In this document: in pieces, positions 15,647 to 25,193 of the stretch
Layout of the letters: each line of letters opens with the position of its first letter
Position numbering within the stretch: position 1 is the first letter of the stretch
The notes under the pieces: generated by a model
What the model saw: only the letters and a program-made list of their open reading frames with translations
The model's database searches: none
What the model was told of the DNA's origin: nothing
Position numbers and translations under genes: made by a program
Source: an uncultured Clostridia bacterium
Lineage (GTDB): Bacteria; Bacillota; Clostridia; Oscillospirales; Acutalibacteraceae
Reading direction: 5' to 3'
Assembly (NCBI GenBank): GCA_944383495.1
Contig: CALWPT010000042.1
Location: forward strand, 1 to 64,000
DNA length: 64,000 nucleotides

Positions 15647-16939
15647 ATGACGGCGGGTTTCCACACCCTTGGCTGTAAGGTCAACCAGTATGAAACACAG
15701 TATATGAAAGAGCTGCTGGAGCGGGCGGGCTTCACGCTTGCTACAGAGGCGGAGCGGCCTGATGTCTTTGTCATTAATTCCTGCACCGTTACGGCAGAAA
15801 GCGACCGGAAAACCCGTCAGTTAGTGCGGCGGTACAGGGCGCTGTGTCCGGGCAGCGTTATCGTTTTAACCGGGTGTATGCCTCAGGCGTTTCCCAAGGA
15901 AGCGTCGGCGCTGAAGGAGGCCGACGTGGTGCTGGGCAATGGAACCATCCCGCTTTTGCCCGAGCTGGTCAGGCGTTATATGGAAACGGGGGAACGGCAG
16001 GCGGCTGTCAACCCCCACGGAAAAGAACGGCCGCCGGTTGTTCAGCGGATCACGGGCTTTTCCGGCCGAACCAAAGCTTTTTTGAAAATTGAGGATGGAT
16101 GCGATCGTTTTTGTTCCTATTGCATTATTCCCACCGCCCGGGGCCGGGTGCGCTCAAAGCCGCTTTCTCAGGTGAGGAAGGAAGCGTCGGATCTGGGCCG
16201 GGCGGGGTTTCGGGAGCTTGTCCTGATTGGCATCAACCTTTCCGCCTACGGGCGGGAAGAGGAGTATGACCTGGCCGACGCGGCAGAAGCCGCGTCCCGC
16301 GCCCCCGGCGTTGAGCGGGTGCGGTTGGGATCCCTGGAACCGGATCAGCTCAGCGATGAAATGATCAGCCGCTTGGCGGCGGTTCCCGGCTTTTGCCCCC
16401 AGTTCCATTTATCCCTTCAATCAGGGTGCGACGAAACGCTGCGGCGCATGAACCGGCATTATGACACGGCGTTTTACAGAGATCTGGTTTGCCGGCTGAG
16501 AAGCCGGTTCCCCGACTGTTCCATCACCACGGATATCATGGTGGGCTTTCCCGGAGAAACGGAGCCGGCGTTTCTGTCGTCTCTTTCCTTCTGCCGCGAA
16601 ATAGGGTTTTCCAAGGCCCACGTGTTTCCCTATTCTCCGCGCCGGGGCACCAAAGCCGCGGAGATGCCGGGCCAGGTGGAAAAGCGGGTGAAGGAACGGC
16701 GGGCAAAGGAAATGCTGTCGGCAATGGAGCAATCAGCCCTGGCTTTTCATCGTGCGCAGGTGGGAAAAACGACGCATGTGCTGGTTGAAAACCGGCTGAA
16801 AAGCGGAGAGTTGGAAGGGTATACCCCTCATTACGTTCGGGTGCGCTTTCCGGGCTCTGAAGCTTTATGCGGGCAGATTCTCCCCGTCCGAATTCTGCAT
16901 GCGGACGTGGATGGCTGTCAAGGAGAGCTGGTACTGTAA
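15647..16939 (+). CDS. mtaB: tRNA (N6-L-threonylcarbamoyladenosine(37)-C2)-methylthiotransferase
   Basis: A 430-residue radical SAM methylthiotransferase. The N-terminal UPF0004 domain holds the auxiliary cluster cysteines C10, C46 and C77. The radical SAM core has C152-x3-C156-x2-C159, and a TRAM-like domain occupies roughly the last 65 residues. The N-terminus FHTLGCKVNQYETQYM is typical of MtaB rather than MiaB or RimO. It makes ms2t6A37 in tRNAs reading ANN codons. AAAGGAG precedes ATG 15647. Confidence 0.93.
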   Translation: MTAGFHTLGCKVNQYETQYMKELLERAGFTLATEAERPDVFVINSCTVTAESDRKTRQLVRRYRALCPGSVIVLTGCMPQAFPKEASALKEADVVLGNGTIPLLPELVRRYMETGERQAAVNPHGKERPPVVQRITGFSGRTKAFLKIEDGCDRFCSYCIIPTARGRVRSKPLSQVRKEASDLGRAGFRELVLIGINLSAYGREEEYDLADAAEAASRAPGVERVRLGSLEPDQLSDEMISRLAAVPGFCPQFHLSLQSGCDETLRRMNRHYDTAFYRDLVCRLRSRFPDCSITTDIMVGFPGETEPAFLSSLSFCREIGFSKAHVFPYSPRRGTKAAEMPGQVEKRVKERRAKEMLSAMEQSALAFHRAQVGKTTHVLVENRLKSGELEGYTPHYVRVRFPGSEALCGQILPVRILHADVDGCQGELVL

Positions 16940-16962
16940 AAATGAGCGCAGAATCCAAAAGC

Positions 16963-16996
16963 AAACGGCGGAAAAGGGAATCCTTTTCCGCCGTTT
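16963..16996 (-). terminator. Terminator of RNase P RNA
   Basis: AAACGGCGGAAAAGG and CCTTTTCCGCCGTTT, a perfect 15-base stem with loop GAAT, directly follow the 3' end of the RNase P RNA on the minus strand and run into a T-rich TGCTTTTGG. It also lies just after the mtaB stop on the plus strand. Confidence 0.85.
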
Positions 16997-16997
16997 C

Positions 16998-17330
16998 TGC
17001 GACCAAATCTGTAAGCCGAGTTCTGTCGAGCGCAATCATCTATCTTGGCGACGGGTTACCCCGCCGCTCCAGCCATCTTTCAAAGGCACGCCGGGCAAGC
17101 GTATCGCCTCTTGTTGATGTTGCACCGGATAGGGTTTACATGGCCGCGGCGTCTCCGCCGCGCCGGTGAGCTCTTACCTCGCCTTTCCACCCTTGCCCTT
17201 GCGGGCGGTATCTCTCTGTTGCACTTTCCCTAAGGTCACCCTCGGCGGCCGTTAGCCGTTATCCTGCCCTGCGGTGCTCGGACTTTCCTCACCGGCCTTA
17301 CGCCGGCGCGACTGCGCAATTTGCTCGCTT
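16998..17330 (-). ncRNA. rnpB: RNase P RNA, bacterial class A
   Basis: Read on the minus strand, the segment shows the conserved blocks GAGGAAAGTCCGAGC near the 5' end, GTAAACCCTATCCGGTGCAA in the middle and ACAGAACTCGGCTTACAG near the 3' end. The ends (GCGAGCAAAT and ATTTGGTCGC) pair as P1 with one mismatch. About 330 bases, slightly compact for type A. It is the catalytic subunit that trims tRNA 5' leaders. Confidence 0.95.
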
Positions 17331-17436
17331 GCTTATGGTAGCTTATTTCGCCGTCCTTGTCAAGCGCCGGTTTGACAGAAATGGCCGGCTGTGATACACT
17401 TTTGTACAGCATTTTGACCATAGGAGTTTTTACAAT

Positions 17437-17997
17437 ATGGATTCTATCTTTGTTGATCAAGCCTTGTATGAGGGCCGGCCGGAAGGGATCGGCCGCGCCC
17501 CGCGGGAAATGGAGGTCTATGACCTTTTGGATCGCCTGCACATTCCCTATTTCCGCGCAGATCACGGGCCGGCCGCAACCGTGGAGAGCTGCGCCGCGAT
17601 TGAGGCGGTGCTGGGCGTTCCCGTTTGCAAAAATCTTTTTTTGTGCAACCGGCAGAAAACCCGGTATTACCTGCTGATGATGCCGGGATACAAGATTTTT
17701 CATACCAAGGAACTGTCGGCGCAGATCGAATCCTCCCGTTTGTCCTTTGGCAGCCCGGAGGCTATGGAGGCGATGCTGGGCGTCCGGCCGGGTTCGGTCA
17801 GCGTATTGGGGCTGCATCATGACAAAGAGCATCGGATTCAGCTGCTGATGGATCGGGAGATCCTCACAGCCTCGATGATTGGCTGCCATCCCTGCATGAA
17901 TACCAGCACCTTGAAAATTGCGACAAAAGATATCCTGGATCAATTTCTCGCCTTCACCGGACACACGCCCCGCGAGGTTGTTTTATCCGGAAAATAG
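17437..17997 (+). CDS. Prolyl-tRNA editing deacylase (YbaK/ProXp family)
   Basis: A 186-residue single-domain YbaK/EbsC-type protein, hydrolysing mischarged aminoacyl-tRNAPro (most likely Ala-tRNAPro). Visible landmarks are the conserved Lys in CKNLFLCNRQKTRYYL and the GCHPCMNTSTLKI segment near residues 148-160, matching the G-x-H-P motif of ProXp-ala/PrdX. It is encoded alone after RNase P RNA, with AGGAG ten bases before ATG 17437. Confidence 0.88.
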   Translation: MDSIFVDQALYEGRPEGIGRAPREMEVYDLLDRLHIPYFRADHGPAATVESCAAIEAVLGVPVCKNLFLCNRQKTRYYLLMMPGYKIFHTKELSAQIESSRLSFGSPEAMEAMLGVRPGSVSVLGLHHDKEHRIQLLMDREILTASMIGCHPCMNTSTLKIATKDILDQFLAFTGHTPREVVLSGK

Positions 17998-18053
17998 GGT
18001 ATTTTGCCCGCCCGTGCCCATACTAATAGAAAACGGCAAAAGGGGCGCAGGAA

Positions 18054-18971
18054 ATGGACATCGGAATCATCGGCAGCGGCGCTGCGGGATTGACAGCGGC
18101 GGTTTACGCCCGCCGGGCGGGGCTGGACGCTGCGGTTTTTGAACGGGGAATCTACGGCGGACAAATCGCAATTACCAATGAAGTGGAAAATTACCCCGCG
18201 GTTGAACGGATTACCGGCGCGGAGCTTGCCATGCAGCTATATCAACAGGCCAAAGCATTGGGGGCAGAGATTGTTCAAACGGAAATCACCAGTATTGAAA
18301 AGAAGGCCTCCGGGTTTCTCCTGACCTGCGGCAGCGGGTCCTATGAAGCAAAAACGGTGATTTTCGCCGGCGGAGCCAAACGGCGCGCGCTGGGCTGTCC
18401 GGGGGAGGAGGAATTTTCCGGCAGGGGCGTCAGCTACTGCGCCACCTGCGACGGGGCGTTTTTTAAAGGAAAGCCCGTCGCTGTGATCGGCGGGGGGAAT
18501 ACGGCGCTGGAAGACGCGCTGTATCTCTCCAAGCTTTGTGACGCTGTACACGTCATTCATCGTCGAGATACCTTCCGGGGAGAGAAGCGCCTGCTGGACA
18601 GTGTGGTTAGCAGGCCCAACGTGATGCTTCGGACCAATCGGGTTGTCCGGGAAATCATAGGAAATGATCAGGTTACTGGCTTGTTTCTGCGAAAAACGGA
18701 AGAAGCCGGCGAAGAGTTCCTTCCCATCAGCGGCGTGTTCGTCGCCATCGGATACGAGCCGGACAACGGAATCCTATCCGGGCTCGCGGCAACCGATGCG
18801 GCGGGCTATATTCTCGCGGGAGAGGACTGCCTGACCTCCTGTCCTGGTCTGTTCGCTGCGGGCGACTGCCGTGCCAAACCCCTGCGGCAGATCGTCACCG
18901 CCGCTGCCGACGGCGCTGTCGCGGCCTTTCAAGCCGGCCAATATTTGACGCAGCTGCCCACATCCTTCTAA
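18054..18971 (+). CDS. trxB: Thioredoxin-disulfide reductase, NADPH type
   Basis: A 305-residue flavoprotein. It has an N-terminal FAD fold (IGIIGSGAAGLTAAVYARRAG), a redox pair C129-A-T-C132-D, the NADPH-binding GGGNTA (146-151) and the HRRD-x-FR (169-174) 2'-phosphate-binding motif, and a C-terminal FAD segment (GLFAAGDC). All features of a classical NADPH-dependent TrxB are present, in contrast to the paralogue at 25453. AAAGGGG lies upstream of the ATG. No thioredoxin gene is adjacent. Confidence 0.9.
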   Translation: MDIGIIGSGAAGLTAAVYARRAGLDAAVFERGIYGGQIAITNEVENYPAVERITGAELAMQLYQQAKALGAEIVQTEITSIEKKASGFLLTCGSGSYEAKTVIFAGGAKRRALGCPGEEEFSGRGVSYCATCDGAFFKGKPVAVIGGGNTALEDALYLSKLCDAVHVIHRRDTFRGEKRLLDSVVSRPNVMLRTNRVVREIIGNDQVTGLFLRKTEEAGEEFLPISGVFVAIGYEPDNGILSGLAATDAAGYILAGEDCLTSCPGLFAAGDCRAKPLRQIVTAAADGAVAAFQAGQYLTQLPTSF

Positions 18972-18977
18972 AGATTA

Positions 18978-20012
18978 TCAGGGAACCAGCCGCTTCAAAA
19001 GTGGAATTTTTTTCAAAATCAGTATGATCGCCAAGGAGATTAGGTAAACCGCCAGGGTGCAGACCGTCCGCCACAGCAGGCGGTGGGGATCCAGCCCTGT
19101 CAATCGCAGCAGGCTTTCCTTGATAATGACATGAATTAGATAAACGCCGAAGCTGCATGAGGAAATAACGGACAGCGCCTTGCAGAGCTTTTCCCGTTTG
19201 GTCAGCCAGTCTAGCTTTATGTGTTTAAACAAAACGAACACGGCCACGCCCAGCAGAACCGCTGTGAAATAATTGTAACCGAAAAAGGTCCGGTTGGTTT
19301 CCCCGTCACGCATGGAGAGAAAATACGTTGCGGTATACCGCAAAACCACGGCGCCAGCTCCCGCCAAGTAAATGGCGATCCTCTTTTTAAAGGAAAGATC
19401 CTCCGTTGACAGAAGATACCCTAAAATGGGATAGATTAAGCGTCCGCCTGTCATGGGAAACGCCAGAGCTGCGTTCCATTGGATTCCCGCAAGCTTGCAC
19501 AAAAGGGGACAGCAGGCTTGGGTGACAAACGAGAGCCCCACCATATACCAAAGCCACTTCCGCTGCCCCGAGAGCAAAGACAAAACCGGCATGCTTGCAT
19601 AAATGGCGAACAGAGGGAAGAAAAACCAGTAAACGCTTTGCATTTGATTGTTGAGAAAAACAGTGGCCAAATTTTGAAAAGAAAAGTCGGTTAAAACAAA
19701 AGTTCCTCTCCAGGATTTATAAATCAGCATGATAACGCTCCAGACCAGAAAAGGAACAAAAACCTTGCATAAACGCTTTTTAAAAAAGGTTTTTGTGTCA
19801 TACCGTTCCCGATACCGCATCAGCGTTGCGCCGGTCAGCATAAAAAAGATCGGGACAGCCCAATAAGCAATGGTCTCCACTACCAGACTCTGCTTCCATG
19901 CCGCAGAATTGGTAAACTGATGCACAATCCCGTTGTTGTGCAGCCATACCACGCAGAAGCAGGCGCAGATGTTAAGCAAATCAAAATAAACGGTTCTTCT
20001 CTTTTCAGCCAT
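18978..20012 (-). CDS. Membrane acyltransferase, acyltransferase-3 family
   Basis: A 344-residue polytopic membrane protein with about ten predicted helices. The family start is YFDLLNICACFCVVWLHNN, with the conserved His in helix 1, followed by AVPIFFMLTGATLMRYRER. Such proteins O-acylate (often O-acetylate) surface sugars or peptidoglycan-linked polymers at the membrane. The acceptor is unknown; no glycan cluster is adjacent. Confidence 0.85.
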   Translation of the reverse strand: MAEKRRTVYFDLLNICACFCVVWLHNNGIVHQFTNSAAWKQSLVVETIAYWAVPIFFMLTGATLMRYRERYDTKTFFKKRLCKVFVPFLVWSVIMLIYKSWRGTFVLTDFSFQNLATVFLNNQMQSVYWFFFPLFAIYASMPVLSLLSGQRKWLWYMVGLSFVTQACCPLLCKLAGIQWNAALAFPMTGGRLIYPILGYLLSTEDLSFKKRIAIYLAGAGAVVLRYTATYFLSMRDGETNRTFFGYNYFTAVLLGVAVFVLFKHIKLDWLTKREKLCKALSVISSCSFGVYLIHVIIKESLLRLTGLDPHRLLWRTVCTLAVYLISLAIILILKKIPLLKRLVP

Positions 20013-20460
20013 CGACCCATACCCCTATTCATTTTTACTTTTGATCCACTTTTTGAATCCCTTTTTTAAAAAAACCGTCGGGCGGCAGTCATTCCCTCAA
20101 CCTTGCCGGGTTTCTTTGCTCGCCTTTAATCCGGCGGGCAGCAGATAAATATCACGGTTCTTTGCCGCATCCCAGCAATGCCCGCCATTCCCAGCGCCGC
20201 AGCTAAAGCGCAGGGACTTTTGACATCGGCGAATATGTTTCAGGAAGCAATGCCAGCCGCTCCGAGCCAGCAGGTATTCCGGTCTGTCTGTCCCGCTCCC
20301 GCATGGCCTTGACAAAGGGTTTGAAATGCCTTGCGGCATCGATAAGCTTCATCACCTGATAGCGCAGCCCGTAAAAGGTCAATACAACACCTGCTGTCAG
20401 CACCCATCATAAAATTCTTTCTAATAAAAGCAAAGAATTTTCAGATATTCGGGTGTGACT
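20013..20460. other. Gene-poor stretch, possible decayed gene on the minus strand
   Basis: Two overlapping minus-strand frames (20097-20339 and 20203-20403) share one region in different phases. The second contains a plausible helical segment (YQVMKLIDAARHFKPFVKAM). Neither has a ribosome binding site or a known domain. This could be a frameshifted remnant. I see nothing else here. Confidence 0.3.
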
Positions 20461-20464
20461 TTCA

Positions 20465-20493
20465 TTGTGCATTCTCCTTTTTTGTGATACAAT
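20465..20493 (+). promoter_or_regulatory. Probable promoter of the radical SAM gene
   Basis: -35 TTGTGC (20465-20470), a 17-base spacer and -10 TACAAT (20488-20493), about 60 bases before ATG 20554. Confidence 0.55.
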
Positions 20494-20553
20494 GAATTGT
20501 CGGCAGATCATCTGATGAAACCGCCTTTAAAAGCATTTCAACAGGAGTTTTTC

Positions 20554-21456
20554 ATGAACGAATTGTATCACATGTGTACCCTTTGCCCCCGGGCCTGTAA
20601 AGTCGACCGGGCGGCGGGACAAACAGGGTTTTGCGGCGCGGGCGTTCTTCCCGTGGTGGCCCGGGCCGCGCTGCATCATTGGGAAGAACCCTGCATTTCC
20701 GGAGCCCGGGGCTCGGGGGCCGTGTTTTTCGCCCATTGCACTCTTGCGTGTGTTTATTGCCAAAACGCTTCCATTAGCCGCGGCGGAAAGGGGATCGAGG
20801 TCACACCCCGCCGACTGGCAGAAATTTTCTTATCCTTGCAGCAGCAGGGAGCCCATAATATCAACCTGGTCACCCCCACCCATTACCTGCCTTCCATTAT
20901 GGAAGCGCTGGACCAGGCCAAAGCCCAAGGATTGGCGTTGCCTGTTATTTACAACTGCGGCGGATATGAAACCGTTGAAACGGTCAGGCTTTTAAAGGAT
21001 TATGTAAATGTGTGGCTCCCTGACTGGAAATATTTTGATAAAAATCGGGCAGCGCGGTACTCCGCCGCACCGGATTATTTGGCGCGGGTGGAAAAAGCCA
21101 TCTGCCAAATGGCGAGACAGGCAGGTTCTCCGCAATTTGATGCAGAAGGAATTCTGCAAAGAGGCGTTATGATCCGCCATTTGCTGCTGCCCGGCGGACT
21201 GGGGGACGCAAAGCGCATCCTTTCCTGGATCCGCAAGGAGCTAAAGAACAGGGTGCTGGTCAGCCTTATGAGCCAATTTACCCCCACAAAAGAACTGAAG
21301 CGGTATCCGGAGATCAACCGAACCATTCGGCCCATTGAATACAAAGCGCTGCTGGCATTCGGGGAAAAACTGGGCATAGAGCGGGGATATACGCAGGAGT
21401 TGTCCGCATCGGGCGCGGAATATATTCCCGCATTTGACGGTGAAGGCGTCGTTTAA
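20554..21456 (+). CDS. Radical SAM protein, PflX/pyruvate formate-lyase-activase-like
   Basis: A 300-residue protein of the COG1313 type. The radical SAM ligands C62-x3-C66-x2-C69 are preceded by a second N-terminal cysteine set (C8, C11, C15, C27) that may bind another cluster or metal. NLVTPTHYLPSIMEA and GGYETVETVRLL are family hallmarks. ATG 20554 has ACAGGAG six bases upstream; a longer reading from 20497 lacks one. No glycyl-radical enzyme is nearby, so the substrate is unknown. The gene is convergent with mutY, overlapping it by four bases. Confidence 0.85.
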   Translation: MNELYHMCTLCPRACKVDRAAGQTGFCGAGVLPVVARAALHHWEEPCISGARGSGAVFFAHCTLACVYCQNASISRGGKGIEVTPRRLAEIFLSLQQQGAHNINLVTPTHYLPSIMEALDQAKAQGLALPVIYNCGGYETVETVRLLKDYVNVWLPDWKYFDKNRAARYSAAPDYLARVEKAICQMARQAGSPQFDAEGILQRGVMIRHLLLPGGLGDAKRILSWIRKELKNRVLVSLMSQFTPTKELKRYPEINRTIRPIEYKALLAFGEKLGIERGYTQELSASGAEYIPAFDGEGVV

Positions 21457-22529
21457 AACAGCCCGCCGTATAAAAGCAGTTCGGATACATATTTCTGGTA
21501 GGCGGAAGGAATGGCAGCCTTTGTCAGGAGCGCCTCCCGTCCGGCCCACCAGTAGCCCTCTGCGCATACGTCCGTTTGCACGAGAAACCCCCGCATATGC
21601 CACTCCCGGTGGGTGAAGACATGGATAAAATCCCCCATACGGGTCACACCCAAGGGATTCATGCCCCTTTCCTTCACAAAAGAGCGAACGCCGTCCGCTT
21701 CCAGAAACCCATTGGTATACGGAAATTCCCAAAGGCCCGCCAGCAGTCCTTTGTCCGGGCGCTTTTGCAGGGCGGCTTTGCCGCCGGAAACCAGAACCAT
21801 TACCGTATGCTCCTCAAAAGTTCTTTCTTTTTTAGGAGCTTTGACCGGAAGCTGACCTTGCAGGCCCAGCGCCGCCCCCTTGCACAGGGGAAGAATCGGG
21901 CAGCTTCCGCACCGGGGCGCGCCCCCTGGAAGGCAGACAGTGGCCCCCAGCTCCATCAAAGATTGGTTAAAATCCCCCGGGCGTTTGGACGGCATGACCG
22001 CCTCTAAATCGGCCCGGAGGCTTTTTTTGGTTTGAGGCGAGGCAATGTCGGCCTGACTAGCCAGCACCCGGGCCGCTACCCGAAGCACGTTGCCATCCAC
22101 TGCCGGAACAGGCTCTCCAAAGGCAATGGAAGCCACGGCCCCCGCCGTGTATTCGCCGATGCCGGGAAGCGCCAGCAGTTCTTCGTAGCTGCCGGGAAGT
22201 TGACCGTTATACTGTTTTGCACAAAGCTTCGCGGTTTTTTGCAAATTACGGGCGCGGCTGTAATATCCCAGGCCTTCCCATAGCTTTAAAAGCCGCTCCT
22301 GGGGCGCCTTTGAAAGGGAATCAATATCGGGGAAAGCAGCCATAAACCGGGCGAAATAGGGCTTTACAGCCTCCACCCGCGTTTGCTGCAGCATAATTTC
22401 AGATACCCAAACCCGATACGGCGTTGGGTTCTCCCGCCAGGGCAGAATGCGGCGATTGTCATCATACCAAGAAAGCAGGGGCGCAACCATTTTCGCCAGC
22501 GCCTTTTGATGATCGGTTCGATCTGGCAA
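21453..22529 (-). CDS. mutY: A/G-specific adenine DNA glycosylase
   Basis: A 358-residue protein: an HhH-GPD domain (LPWRENPTPYRVWVSEIMLQQTRV; LPGIGEYTAGAVASIAF with the catalytic region VPAVDGNVLRV), then a [4Fe-4S] loop with C-x7-C-x2-C-x5-C, one residue longer in the first gap than the usual x6. A NUDIX-like C-terminal domain (LQKRPDKGLLAGLWEFP) recognises 8-oxoG. It removes A from 8-oxoG:A pairs. TTG 22529 is chosen because of a strong AAAAGGAGG just upstream. Confidence 0.93.
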   Translation of the reverse strand: MPDRTDHQKALAKMVAPLLSWYDDNRRILPWRENPTPYRVWVSEIMLQQTRVEAVKPYFARFMAAFPDIDSLSKAPQERLLKLWEGLGYYSRARNLQKTAKLCAKQYNGQLPGSYEELLALPGIGEYTAGAVASIAFGEPVPAVDGNVLRVAARVLASQADIASPQTKKSLRADLEAVMPSKRPGDFNQSLMELGATVCLPGGAPRCGSCPILPLCKGAALGLQGQLPVKAPKKERTFEEHTVMVLVSGGKAALQKRPDKGLLAGLWEFPYTNGFLEADGVRSFVKERGMNPLGVTRMGDFIHVFTHREWHMRGFLVQTDVCAEGYWWAGREALLTKAAIPSAYQKYVSELLLYGGLF

Positions 22530-22635
22530 TGGCGCTCCCTCCTTTTCCTAATGGCCTTTCTTGATCAAAATGCAAAGCGATCCGCATGGATTCCTTAAAT
22601 CGGATGATTCCACGGCTCCGACAACCGCCCAGCGT

Positions 22636-23430
22636 TTAGCCCAGAGCCACGTCTAATATCATCATCACCAAAAAACCGCCCATCACGCCCAAAGACCCCA
22701 CGTTGGAATGCTCGCCCAAATGGGCTTCCGGGATCAGTTCTTCAACCACCACGTAAAGCATTGCTCCGGCGGCAAAGGATAAAAGCCAGGGCATCAGCGG
22801 CTGTATGCTTCCGGCCGCCAGCACCATTAGAATTCCAAAAATTGGCTCCACAATCCCAGATAAAGCGCCATAGATAAACGATCGGCCGGCAGATAGGCCC
22901 TCCCGTCTTAGGGGCAGGGAAATGGCCGCGCCCTCCGGGAAATTCTGAATGCCCATGCCCGCGGCCAACGCCATGGACGAAGCGTACAGAGCGGGATCGT
23001 TGCCGTGCTGCTGAGCCAGGGCGAAAGACAGGCCCACCGCCATTCCCTCCGGAATATTATGAAGGGTCACGGCCAGCATCAGCAGAGTGGTGCGCTTCCA
23101 TTCTGAAGAGGGACCTTCCGGGGTTTTAGAGCCGGGGTGGAGATGGGGCAGAATGGTGTCTAAGCTCATTAGGAATAATATGCCCAGGACAAAGCCTCCT
23201 GCGGCGGGAATCCAGCCGATCCCCCCGGCGGCCTCGGTTTCCTCAATGGCAGGGATTAGCAGGCTCCATACAGACGCCGCAATCATTACCCCCGCTGCAA
23301 AGCCGATAAAGATCTTTTGAAACGTCAGGCTGATTTGCTTTCGAAAGAGAAATACCAGCCCTGCGCCAAGGGCCGTCATTAAAAACGTAAACCCCGTGCC
23401 GCCGGCGGCCCATAACAGAGCTTGTCCCAT
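22636..23430 (-). CDS. ZIP family divalent metal transporter
   Basis: A 264-residue membrane protein with about eight helices. The signature helices carry LHNIPEGMAVGLSFA and GIQNFPEGAAISLPL (His/Glu metal sites of the ZIP/ZupT family), separated from the N-terminal helices by a short hydrophilic loop. ATG 23430, behind an AGAAGG, gives the standard N-terminus; the in-frame extension to 23514 looks unrelated. It probably imports zinc, iron or manganese. I see no regulator gene next to it. Confidence 0.88.
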   Translation of the reverse strand: MGQALLWAAGGTGFTFLMTALGAGLVFLFRKQISLTFQKIFIGFAAGVMIAASVWSLLIPAIEETEAAGGIGWIPAAGGFVLGILFLMSLDTILPHLHPGSKTPEGPSSEWKRTTLLMLAVTLHNIPEGMAVGLSFALAQQHGNDPALYASSMALAAGMGIQNFPEGAAISLPLRREGLSAGRSFIYGALSGIVEPIFGILMVLAAGSIQPLMPWLLSFAAGAMLYVVVEELIPEAHLGEHSNVGSLGVMGGFLVMMILDVALG

Positions 23431-23669
23431 TTCCCTACCTTCTTTCGCATAGATCAAGAACATTATATACCAATTATCCCCATGTTTCAACCAAAACACA
23501 GCCGCAGCGTACAATTGCCAAGGCGCGGAAATGTTCTGCGGCTCAGAGCGCTGACCTTAGCCGCCGCAGCCAGGACGCGTTCTTTCCTTAACGGAGCCTT
23601 TGTATTATGTCCGTGCATTAAAAAAAGAGCCGGGCAGGAAATGCAAAGGATATATATAACCAAGGCTTT

Positions 23670-24185
23670 TTATAAATCATTTATAAACCGCCAGGGAATG
23701 CTCCTAAAGGGCTCGGCCGCATAGTCGATTCCCACCCGGGGCGCTGTTTTCAGCCGTGGAATATATCCGTCATCCTCCAGCCATAAGCGATTCGATTTGA
23801 AAAGCTCCTCCCCGTTCAGCTCTTTTCCGATTTCCAGCGCCTTTGTCAGGCGGGCCGGACCGGGATGCCCTTGTGCGCACCGGATCAGCACCGCCTGGGG
23901 CTCTCCTTCCTTTCCGGAGACTACGTTTAGCAAAAAGTGCAGTCCATAGATCATATAAATGTACGCTCGTCCTCCCGGCCCGTACATTACCGCCGTCCGC
24001 CCGGTTTTGCCCGCCCGGGCATGGCAGGCGCTATCCTCCTCGCCTCGGTAGGCTTCTGTTTCTGTAATCCGCAGTTTGCGCACCTGGCCTTCCTGTTTGC
24101 GCACCAGCAGTTTGCCCACCAGGGCGGGGGCTAATTCCAGGGCATCTTTATAAAAAAAGGATTCTTCCAGCCGTTTAGGCTCCAT
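23670..24185 (-). CDS. 3-methyladenine DNA glycosylase (AAG/MPG family)
   Basis: A 171-residue alkyladenine glycosylase. The body shows ITETEAYRGEEDSACHARAGKTGRTAVMYGPGG and YMIYGLHFLLNVV, with the catalytic Glu in ETEAY, and ends with PRVGIDYAAEPFRSIPWRFI. It excises alkylated and deaminated purines. ATG 24185 is preceded by AAAGGCGG; the longer frame to 24266 runs through the upstream terminator and is rejected. Slightly shorter than typical (about 190). Confidence 0.92.
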   Translation of the reverse strand: MEPKRLEESFFYKDALELAPALVGKLLVRKQEGQVRKLRITETEAYRGEEDSACHARAGKTGRTAVMYGPGGRAYIYMIYGLHFLLNVVSGKEGEPQAVLIRCAQGHPGPARLTKALEIGKELNGEELFKSNRLWLEDDGYIPRLKTAPRVGIDYAAEPFRSIPWRFINDL

Positions 24186-24201
24186 TCCAAAACCGCCTTT
24201 C

Positions 24202-24236
24202 AAAAAAGCCCCGGCCGGAATCGCATTCGGCCGGGG
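24202..24236 (-). terminator. Terminator of the DegV gene
   Basis: CCCCGGCCG (24209-24217) and CGGCCGGGG (24228-24236) form a GC-rich stem; on the minus strand it is followed by CTTTTTTG. It separates the DegV gene from the glycosylase gene. Confidence 0.85.
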
Positions 24237-24320
24237 ATGCTGTGTGGGTTCTGCCGTTCCCAACACGGATCTGAGAAAATAGCCCAGATTTCGTCCGCGA
24301 CGGGACTCCTTACGGCATTT

Positions 24321-25193
24321 TTACCGTCGGGACGCAAGAAAAAACAACGCCACCGTGCCCGGCCCGGAGTGAGATCCAATCACTGGACCGATGGGGCCGG
24401 TGATCACCGTGGGAACACCCAGCCGGTCCTTCACCATTTGCTCTACCCGGGCCGCCGCCGCTGGGTCATCCCCGTGACTAATAAACACCATGTCGGTTTT
24501 CGGATTAAGAGCCGTTTCCTCCATGCGGTCAACCAGCGCTTTTAGGGCGTTTTCACGGCCCCGGACCTTGCTCATAGGGATCAGCCGCCCTTCATCATCC
24601 ACATGCAATACCGGCTTAATTCCCAGTAAAGACCCAAATAACGCTGCCGCCGAGCTGACCCGGCCGCCCCGTTTCAGGTGATTTAAGTCGTCCACCGTGA
24701 ACCAGTGAGCAATTTTTAACCGGTTTTCCTCCACATAGGAGGCCGTTTCGTCGATGGTCTTGCCCGCTTTTTTCTGCTGCGCCGCATAGTATACCATTAA
24801 CGCCTGGCCCATAGACGCCGCCTTTGTATCCACAGGGAGAATTTTCCGATCCGGATATTTTCCCCGCAGTTCCTCCGCGGCCATGCGGCTGGAGTCATAG
24901 GTGCCTGAGAGCGCGCTGGAAAAGGCCATATATAAAACATCCTTTCCCTCCTCCAGGAAAGGACTAAACGCGTCGATAAACACTGCAGTGGTCAGTTGGG
25001 CGGTGGTAGATTGCTTTTCCGCCCGAAGCAGGTCATAAAATACATGAGGATCCATCTCCCGAGAATCAGGATAGTTGAAATAATCCTTTCCGTCCACCGT
25101 AAAGGGCATGGGCAGAACAATGACTCCCAGTTCCTCAACCAGTGCAGGAGTGAGATCAGAGGTCGCGTCGGTCACGATTACAAAGTCAGCCAT
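24321..25193 (-). CDS. DegV family fatty-acid-binding protein
   Basis: A 290-residue DegV/EDD-fold protein: VIVTDATSDLTPALVEELGV at the start, a TTAQLTT loop, SSALSGTYDSSRMAA and the LNHLKRGGRVSSAAALFGSLLGIKPVL core. In Firmicutes such proteins (FakB type) carry a fatty acid for phosphorylation by FakA. No fakA lies alongside, so the role here is inferred from the family only. Single-gene unit. Confidence 0.9.
   Translation of the reverse strand: MADFVIVTDATSDLTPALVEELGVIVLPMPFTVDGKDYFNYPDSREMDPHVFYDLLRAEKQSTTAQLTTAVFIDAFSPFLEEGKDVLYMAFSSALSGTYDSSRMAAEELRGKYPDRKILPVDTKAASMGQALMVYYAAQQKKAGKTIDETASYVEENRLKIAHWFTVDDLNHLKRGGRVSSAAALFGSLLGIKPVLHVDDEGRLIPMSKVRGRENALKALVDRMEETALNPKTDMVFISHGDDPAAAARVEQMVKDRLGVPTVITGPIGPVIGSHSGPGTVALFFLASRR

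Noticed and set aside
16867..17233. Small plus-strand frames over the RNase P RNA
   Set aside because: They lie on the complement of a clearly recognisable structural RNA and its terminator.
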